Assembly: GCA_964604565.1 (NCBI GenBank)
Contig: CAZRZN010000134.1
Span: forward strand, 1-10,773
Source: CAZRZN01 sp964604565
GTDB lineage: Bacteria > Pseudomonadota > Alphaproteobacteria > Rhodobacterales > Rhodobacteraceae
Direction of reading: 5' to 3'
DNA length: 10,773 nucleotides
A model generated the notes under the pieces. The model saw only the letters and a program-made list of their open reading frames with translations. It was not told the DNA's origin and did no database searches. Positions within the stretch are counted from its first letter, which is position 1, and every line of letters starts with the position of its first letter. A program made the position numbers and the translations under genes. Of the stretch, positions 6,603 through 10,773 are shown one piece after another.

Positions 6603-8000
6603 CTATTCCGCCGCGTTCCGCGCCGTATCGTCATCCATCGCCGCGAGTTCACCAAGCGTGACCGGTTTCAGGGGCGGGCGGATTCGATAATACCCGGTTT
6701 CATCATGGCTCTGCCCATGCGCTTCGGCAAGTAGCGCGGTCACGGCAAGGCCGCAATACCGCCCCTGACAGGGCCCCATGCCCGGACGGCCGAATGCCTT
6801 GGTCTGGTTCGGCCCGAGACAGCCGAGCCGGGCATAGCCACGGACCGCGCCTGCCGTCACCTCTTCGCAGCGGCAGATGATCGTGGAATCCTCTGGCGAG
6901 AGTGCTTCGGCATAGGGCGGATAGGCGCTGTCTAGAAACGGCCGCACCGCGGTCTCCCTGTCCCGGGCGCGCATCAGCGGGGCCGCCTGCGCGTCGCGGG
7001 TGTCGGTCGAGATATGGCCAAGTTCCTGCGCGGCTTTCAGACCGGAGATCCTGCCGCTGATTTCAGCGACGACCGCGCCGCCAATGCCGCCGCCATCACC
7101 GGCGATGAACACACCCTCCACCTCTGTGCAACCCCAGTGATCCACAACGGGCACGAAGGCAGACTGGGACTTGTCCCAGCGATGGGGAATCCCGATTGAT
7201 CGTGCTGCCTGGGTGTTGGGGACCACACCATGATGCAAGAGCACCGTGTCGCATTCGATACGATGCGCCCGGCTACCGCTGTGAAAGGTGACCGCCTGGG
7301 CATGGTCGGTGCCCTCTATCACGATCCGGGTCGCACCGGTGTGGCGAGGGATGCGCGCACGGAGGATTTCGGCGATCAATGTCAGCCCCTTGGCCAGATA
7401 GCGCCAACCGCGCAGCGCCCCGGCCAAATGCCTGCCCGCGTGCAGCAAGTCGCCGCGCGACTGGGTTTCGACAAGCGCCTTTGGCGGTGTCCCGGCCCGG
7501 ATCATCTGCGCCGCGATCAAATACAGCAGGGGTCCGGACCCCACCAGCACCGCATTGCGCGCCAGCACGCCGGACTGCTTCAACAGGATCTGTCCCGCAC
7601 CGGCCGTCATCACGCCGGGCAGGGTCCAGCCCGGAACTGGCATGGACCGTTCCAGTGCACCGGTCGCAAGGATCAGCTTGCCCGCATCGATCTGCGCCCC
7701 CCTGCCCTGCCGGGTGTAGGAGACGCGGAATTGATCTTCGATTGCCCAAACGACGGCGCCCTCGATATGGGTCACGTCCGCCTGACCAAGCTCTTGGGTC
7801 AGCGCTTTGCCGTGCAGGTAATCCTTGCCAAGGATCGACGCGCGACGTGGGTTGGCCCGGTCGACATCGCGGTAGATCTGCCCGCCGGGCCGGGATTGCT
7901 CATCCAGAACCGTGACGGAGGCGCCATGCCGCGCGGCCGTAGCAGCGGCAGCCATGCCGGCCGGCCCGGCGCCAATCACCAGAATGTCAGTCTTCGGCAT
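6603..8000 (-). CDS. HcnB/OoxA-like FAD-dependent subunit of an amino-acid/opine-type dehydrogenase, with C-terminal [2Fe-2S] motif
   Basis: The 465-residue product resembles the alpha subunits of heteromeric amine dehydrogenases: HcnB (hydrogen cyanide synthase), OoxA/NoxA (opine oxidase), and the alpha subunits of D-hydroxyproline and archaeal proline dehydrogenases. The FAD site is VIGAGPAG (8-15), followed by LDEQSRPGGQIYR (32-44) and LATGALERSMPVPGW (111-125). A second nucleotide-binding fold begins VLVGSGPLLY (151-160), and VFIAGDGGGIGG is at 297-308. The C-terminus carries C376-x-C378 and C411-x4-C416, a BFD-like iron-sulfur motif. The ATG at 8000 has AAGGAGG six bases upstream; an in-frame ATG at 8036 adds 12 residues before the FAD motif and lacks such a site. 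The start overlaps the end of the small [2Fe-2S] gene by 14 bases. It would pass electrons between subunits and towards quinone. The substrate is unknown. Confidence 0.88.
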   Translation of the reverse strand: MPKTDILVIGAGPAGMAAAATAARHGASVTVLDEQSRPGGQIYRDVDRANPRRASILGKDYLHGKALTQELGQADVTHIEGAVVWAIEDQFRVSYTRQGRGAQIDAGKLILATGALERSMPVPGWTLPGVMTAGAGQILLKQSGVLARNAVLVGSGPLLYLIAAQMIRAGTPPKALVETQSRGDLLHAGRHLAGALRGWRYLAKGLTLIAEILRARIPRHTGATRIVIEGTDHAQAVTFHSGSRAHRIECDTVLLHHGVVPNTQAARSIGIPHRWDKSQSAFVPVVDHWGCTEVEGVFIAGDGGGIGGAVVAEISGRISGLKAAQELGHISTDTRDAQAAPLMRARDRETAVRPFLDSAYPPYAEALSPEDSTIICRCEEVTAGAVRGYARLGCLGPNQTKAFGRPGMGPCQGRYCGLAVTALLAEAHGQSHDETGYYRIRPPLKPVTLGELAAMDDDTARNAAE

Positions 8001-8295
8001 TCTCGGCCTCCTTGCGCCCGGGACGGGTGATCTCAAGCCCGTCGCGGACCTGCGTCATGCAGGCCTGCCGGGTCACGCCGTCGATCTCGACAAGGCAGTC
8101 GAAACAGGCGCCCATCATGCAAAAAGGTGCGCGCGGGGCGCCGGACACCGGCGTATGGCGAAAGCTGCGGATGCCCGCCACAAGGAGCGCGGCGGCAAGG
8201 TTTTCACCGACAGGCAACGCAAGCGGTTGACCGTCAAGGGTCACCTGCACGCGCGGTCCTTCCTCAAGTTCAAGAAAGGGAGAAGCGGTCTTCAC
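7987..8295 (-). CDS. Small (2Fe-2S)-binding subunit (HcnA-like), GTG start
   Basis: A 102-residue ferredoxin-like protein matching the gamma/HcnA-type subunit of three-part amine dehydrogenases. Cysteines C59, C64, C67 and C79 (in FCMMGACFDCLVEI and QACM) form the expected C-x4-C-x2-C-x11-C ligand set for one [2Fe-2S] cluster. FRHTPVSGAPRAPFC just before it is also typical of these small subunits. No ATG is placed correctly: the first upstream in-frame one would start deep inside the previous gene. The start was therefore set at GTG 8295, which has GGAGGT five bases upstream and gives a family-length protein opening MKTASPFLELEEG. The gene overlaps the DadA-like gene by 26 bases and the HcnB-like gene by 14, so the three subunits are probably made in coupled amounts. 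It would carry electrons between the two flavoprotein subunits. Confidence 0.87.
   Translation of the reverse strand: MKTASPFLELEEGPRVQVTLDGQPLALPVGENLAAALLVAGIRSFRHTPVSGAPRAPFCMMGACFDCLVEIDGVTRQACMTQVRDGLEITRPGRKEAENAED
8007..8013 (-). promoter_or_regulatory. Strong ribosome-binding site of the HcnB-like gene
   Basis: AAGGAGG on the minus strand lies six bases before the ATG at 8000 and inside the end of the small [2Fe-2S] gene. It is close to a perfect Shine-Dalgarno match and decides the start at 8000 over the in-frame ATG at 8036. Confidence 0.8.
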
Positions 8296-9370
8296 TGAAC
8301 ACCTCCAGATCGGGGGCCGCGTCCGTCCGCTCGAGCCACTCCGGCAAGAGCCGGGCATGGGCCGCGGCCAAGGTGATGCCGCTGTGACAGGTCGCCAGAA
8401 AAGCGCCGGGCATCGTTCCGCTTTCCTGATAGATCGGCAGCCCATCTGGTGTCAGGACGCGCAACGCCCCCCAGCTTCGGACAAGCTGGGCCTTTGCCAA
8501 GGCCGGATAGGCCGCGATCGCCTCTTGAGCCAGCCCGGACAGACCGGGTCGGGTGACACTGTCGTCATGACCGACTTCCTCGTTCGTGGCCCCGATCTGT
8601 ATGCCGCCTTCATCGACCTGACGGGCGATGAGCGATGGCCGATTGATCAGTTTCGGGAGTTTCTCGGTAATCAGAACCTGACCGCGTTGCGGGCGCACAG
8701 GTGCGGCAAAGCCGAGTTTCGGGCCAAGCTGCGCCGCCCCGAGTCCGGCGGCGAGAACGATCTTTTCCGACGCCACCTCAGTGCCATCTGTGCAACGAAT
8801 GTGAAATCCGTCAGGTTTCGACACGTCTGCCACGGTCTTGCCCGTCAGAACGGTGCCGCCCCGTTTGCGCACGGCGGCTGCCAGTGATTGCAGCAGGCGC
8901 AGCGGGTTCGCATGGCCATCCTGATGATGCAGGATCGCCCCTACGACCTTGGGTCCGATGTTCGGCTCTTCCTTGCGGAGTGCGTTGTGACCAAGCACGT
9001 CGAACGGGTAGTCGCCGTCAAGTTCGGCCTTCAAGCCCTCGTATTTCTCGACGGTCGCATACAATGTTTCTTCGGAGAAATGCAGATCGTATCCGCCTTT
9101 CTGCTCCAGCGGGACGGCCTGTCCCGTCTCATCGTGCAACTCGCGGGCAAAATCGGCCCAGAGGGCCACGGACTGTTGAGACCAGCGGGCGTAGCGCGGC
9201 TGTTTCAGACCCTTGGACTGAACCCAGACCAGCCCGAAATTGCCCCGGCTGGCGCGAAAGGATCCGTCGTCGCCGTCTATCACGATGACCTTGCAGCCCT
9301 TTTTCAAAAGGCCCCAGGCAAGCGAGAGGCCCACGACGCCGCCGCCGATGATCGCGTAATCCGCCTGCAT
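8270..9370 (-). CDS. DadA/HcnC-like FAD-dependent amine oxidoreductase (catalytic subunit)
   Basis: The 366-residue product belongs to the DAO (D-amino-acid oxidase/glycine oxidase/sarcosine oxidase beta) family, which oxidises the C-N bond of amino or imino acids using FAD. The N-terminal dinucleotide site is YAIIGGGVVGLSLAWGL (5-21), followed by VIVIDGD (28-34) and the conserved ASRGNFGLVWVQ (40-51). The C-terminal FAD-contacting segment FLATCHSGITLAAAHA is typical of HcnC/OoxB-type subunits. No signal peptide is seen. The ATG at 9370 has GAGGA six bases upstream in minus-strand orientation. The gene is first of the catalytic genes, 172 bases after the TRAP binding-protein gene, and overlaps the small [2Fe-2S] gene by 26 bases. 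Partners and RidA suggest a heterotrimeric dehydrogenase for a D-amino acid, hydroxyproline, opine or N-methylated amino acid. Which of these cannot be told from the sequence. Confidence 0.88.
   Translation of the reverse strand: MQADYAIIGGGVVGLSLAWGLLKKGCKVIVIDGDDGSFRASRGNFGLVWVQSKGLKQPRYARWSQQSVALWADFARELHDETGQAVPLEQKGGYDLHFSEETLYATVEKYEGLKAELDGDYPFDVLGHNALRKEEPNIGPKVVGAILHHQDGHANPLRLLQSLAAAVRKRGGTVLTGKTVADVSKPDGFHIRCTDGTEVASEKIVLAAGLGAAQLGPKLGFAAPVRPQRGQVLITEKLPKLINRPSLIARQVDEGGIQIGATNEEVGHDDSVTRPGLSGLAQEAIAAYPALAKAQLVRSWGALRVLTPDGLPIYQESGTMPGAFLATCHSGITLAAAHARLLPEWLERTDAAPDLEVFSEDRFSLS
8301..8306 (-). promoter_or_regulatory. Ribosome-binding site that sets the GTG start of the small [2Fe-2S] subunit
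   Basis: GGAGGT on the minus strand ends five bases before the GTG at 8295-8293 and lies within the last codons of the DadA-like gene. With no usable ATG nearby, this site is the main reason for the GTG start call. Confidence 0.75.
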
Positions 9371-9398
9371 CTGTTCCTCTGTTCGTCGGATTCAGTGG

Positions 9399-9423
9399 CG
9401 GGACGGCGCCTGTCGCCGCCCCG
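9399..9423 (-). promoter_or_regulatory. Strong intercistronic RNA hairpin ahead of the DadA-like gene
   Basis: On the minus strand CGGGGCGGCG pairs with CGCCGTCCCG around a five-base loop (ACAGG), a 10-bp stem with a single G-U pair. It ends 28 bases before the DadA-like ATG and has no following U-tract, so it is more likely an mRNA-stabilising or attenuating structure than a simple terminator. Function is inferred. Confidence 0.45.
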
Positions 9424-9490
9424 TTGCCCCGCCGGAACCTGACGCGCTTGCATCGGGTGCACAGGGGTGGATGGCACCGCACCGGCAGGG

Positions 9491-9505
9491 CCGCGATGAT
9501 CGCGG
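9491..9505 (-). repeat. Short palindrome after the TRAP binding-protein gene
   Basis: CCGCGA and TCGCGG are separated by three bases, giving a 6-bp stem about 40 bases after the dctP-type stop codon. No T-run follows. It could be part of a 3'-end stabiliser for the binding-protein mRNA or an operator; nothing in the sequence decides between them. Confidence 0.35.
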
Positions 9506-9542
9506 ATCCTTTGCAGTGCGATGCCCTTGGTTTGCCGACAGG

Positions 9543-10514
9543 TTACTGTCCGACCTCGTCCAGGATCGCCTGACCCCAGTCGGCGCCCACGTCCTCAAGC
9601 ACGATGGGCCAGACCTCGGCGCGGACCTTTGCCGCCATCGCGGCAAGCTGCTCGTCGCTCAGATCGACGACGGTCGCGCCCAATTCATCCGCAAGACGCT
9701 GTTCCCATTTGCCCTGATCTTCTTCGGCCACGGTCCAGCGGGTCGCCTCGAACCCTTCGGCGGCAGCCTTGAGGGCGGCCTGGTCCTCTGCGTCCAGATC
9801 GGCGAGCGCCTCGTCCGAGATGATCATGTTGGCCGGGATGTAGGCCTTGGTCACGTCGCGGAACGAGGCATAGTAGCCCTCCGCGCCCGAACCGATCACG
9901 CCGTCCACAACCCCGGTCTGGATCGCCGTGAATGCTTCGGAAAAGGGGATCGGGGCCGGGATATAGCCAAGCGCCTCGCCGGTCAGCTGGAAGGACTTGA
10001 TGCCCGGGACACGCACCTTGATGCCGTTCGATTCCGACGGATCGCCGGGGTTCACCGGATCGGTGTTGAGAGAGATGCCGCCGAAATAGACCGGATAGGC
10101 CGCCAGCATGGTGATGTCCTGCTCGGCATAAAGCCCGGCCATGGTTTCGCGAACAACGCCGCCGGGACCGTAGATCTCGCGCGCCTGATCCCAGCCATTG
10201 GCCAGATAGGGGAAGGAGCTGATCTGCATGCGGCGGTCGGCGCCGGTGGCGGCGGGTTGTGTTGCCATTTCGATGGCGCCCACGCTGATGCGCTCCTGTA
10301 CGGTCGTGTAATCCCCCAGCGCCGAGGCAGGGAACATGTTGATCGTCACTTCGCCATCGGTCGCCTCTGCCACGCTTTCCGCGAAGGCGCGCAGTTCCTT
10401 GTCGATCGTGGCATCCTGCGGCCGAACGTGGCTCATCTTGAGGTCGGCAGCGCTTGCAAGGCTGCCCAGCAGGATCAGGGCGGTGGCGGTGGTGGTTGTC
10501 AGCATGTGTTTCAT
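9543..10514 (-). CDS. TRAP transporter periplasmic solute-binding protein (DctP family)
   Basis: The 323-residue product is a DctP-type extracytoplasmic binding protein that captures the substrate for a sodium-driven TRAP transporter. A signal peptide is clear: a short basic start (MKHM), a hydrophobic core (about residues 10-20) and a likely cleavage after ASA at residue 22, leaving ADLKMSHVRP as the mature start. GIKVRVPG (164-171) contains R168, the position of the arginine that binds the substrate carboxylate in this family. The following IPFSEAFTAIQTGVVDGV is the usual DctP hinge-side motif. Start ATG 10514 has GGAGGA nine bases upstream; ATG at codon 4 is a less likely alternative. It follows the large permease gene after 53 bases. 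Substrates of TRAP systems are mostly carboxylic acids, and the downstream dehydrogenase suggests an amino-carboxylate, but this is inference. Confidence 0.92.
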   Translation of the reverse strand: MKHMLTTTTATALILLGSLASAADLKMSHVRPQDATIDKELRAFAESVAEATDGEVTINMFPASALGDYTTVQERISVGAIEMATQPAATGADRRMQISSFPYLANGWDQAREIYGPGGVVRETMAGLYAEQDITMLAAYPVYFGGISLNTDPVNPGDPSESNGIKVRVPGIKSFQLTGEALGYIPAPIPFSEAFTAIQTGVVDGVIGSGAEGYYASFRDVTKAYIPANMIISDEALADLDAEDQAALKAAAEGFEATRWTVAEEDQGKWEQRLADELGATVVDLSDEQLAAMAAKVRAEVWPIVLEDVGADWGQAILDEVGQ

Positions 10515-10567
10515 GTTTGAATTCCTCCGTTTGCTGGTTGAAGTTTCGGGTTGAGAGAGGCGCGCGG

Positions 10568-10773
10568 TCAGTAGCCGAAGACCCGCGGCAGATAGAGCGA
10601 CAGGTCAGGCCAGAGCGACGTCAGGAAGACGACCGGCACGTAACAGGTGACGATCAGCACCATCGCGTAGGGAATGACCTTGGTCACCTTCACGTTGCCG
10701 ATGCGCGCACCGAGGTAGAGGATCGAGGCATAGGGCGGCGTGACCCCGCCCATGGCGGTGTTGACGCCCATGA
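10568..10773 (-). CDS. TRAP transporter large permease subunit, DctM type (3' end only)
   Basis: Only the C-terminal 68 or so residues are inside the window; the gene runs off the right edge. The sequence MGGVTPPYASILYLGARIGNV and the following hydrophobic stretch (IPYAMVLIVTCYVPVVFLTSLWP) match the end of the DctM/large TRAP membrane subunit, where a GxxTPP motif and a final transmembrane helix are typical. In the inner membrane it would form the sodium-coupled transport path fed by the adjacent binding protein. The ATG at 10771 is an internal Met, not the start. The small DctQ subunit, if present, should lie beyond the window on the right. Confidence 0.87.
   Translation of the reverse strand, partial: MGVNTAMGGVTPPYASILYLGARIGNVKVTKVIPYAMVLIVTCYVPVVFLTSLWPDLSLYLPRVFGY

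Larger units (their letters stand above)
9371..9542 (-). other. 172-base spacer between the TRAP binding-protein gene and the dehydrogenase genes
   Basis: This is the only sizeable gap within the minus-strand gene block; the dehydrogenase and RidA genes downstream are spaced by nine bases or overlap. It contains two perfect or near-perfect hairpins (9399-9423 and 9491-9505), no T-run, and no convincing promoter hexamers. It may be a processing or attenuation point that lets the binding protein be made in excess over the enzyme. Confidence 0.5.

Noticed and set aside
9471..10520. Plus-strand open frame of 349 codons opposite the TRAP binding-protein gene
   Set aside because: The minus-strand frame has a signal peptide, ribosome-binding site and DctP motifs; the plus frame is Gly/Arg/His-rich with no family resemblance.

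Overview
The window looks like chromosomal DNA from a high-GC alphaproteobacterium, most plausibly of the Rhodobacteraceae. The grounds are GC-rich codon use throughout, an oxidative (non-phosphorylating) pentose pathway, a TRAP transporter next to a flavoprotein dehydrogenase operon, and a complete Anbu gene cluster. No rRNA, tRNA, CRISPR array or intact mobile element is visible. The assignment rests on gene content alone.

Layout. (1) Positions 1-1268, plus strand: the 3' end of an IlvD/Edd-type sugar-acid dehydratase, then, overlapping by one base, a Gfo/Idh/MocA-type L-arabinose/D-galactose 1-dehydrogenase. Together they would supply the oxidation and dehydration steps of L-arabinose breakdown towards 2-oxoglutarate. 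(2) 1269-1898: a 630-base gap with no convincing gene. (3) 1899-5904, plus strand: four closely spaced genes, in order a circularly permuted ATP-grasp ligase, an alpha-E protein, a transglutaminase-like cysteine protease, and Anbu, a proteasome-beta-like N-terminal-nucleophile hydrolase. This is the full Anbu operon. No member shows an export signal, so a cytosolic synthesis-and-degradation system for a peptide-like product or protein tag is plausible, but its substrate is unknown. (4) 5905-6248: a non-coding gap between convergent operons, with several hairpins. (5) 6249 to beyond 10773, minus strand, in transcription order: TRAP large permease (partial), TRAP periplasmic binding protein, a DadA-like FAD oxidase subunit, a small [2Fe-2S] subunit, an HcnB/OoxA-like FAD subunit, and a RidA-family imine deaminase.

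The minus-strand block reads as an uptake and oxidation module. The TRAP system would import a carboxylated amine (an amino acid, imino acid, opine or betaine-like compound). The three-subunit flavoprotein/iron-sulfur dehydrogenase would oxidise its C-N bond. RidA would hydrolyse the reactive imine released. The exact substrate cannot be read from the sequence.

The best candidate for incompletely understood biology is the Anbu operon. The gene association is already known, but its physiological product is not. Secondary points are the substrate-orphan amine dehydrogenase module, a 10-bp hairpin just ahead of its first catalytic gene, and a GTG start nested inside the upstream gene.
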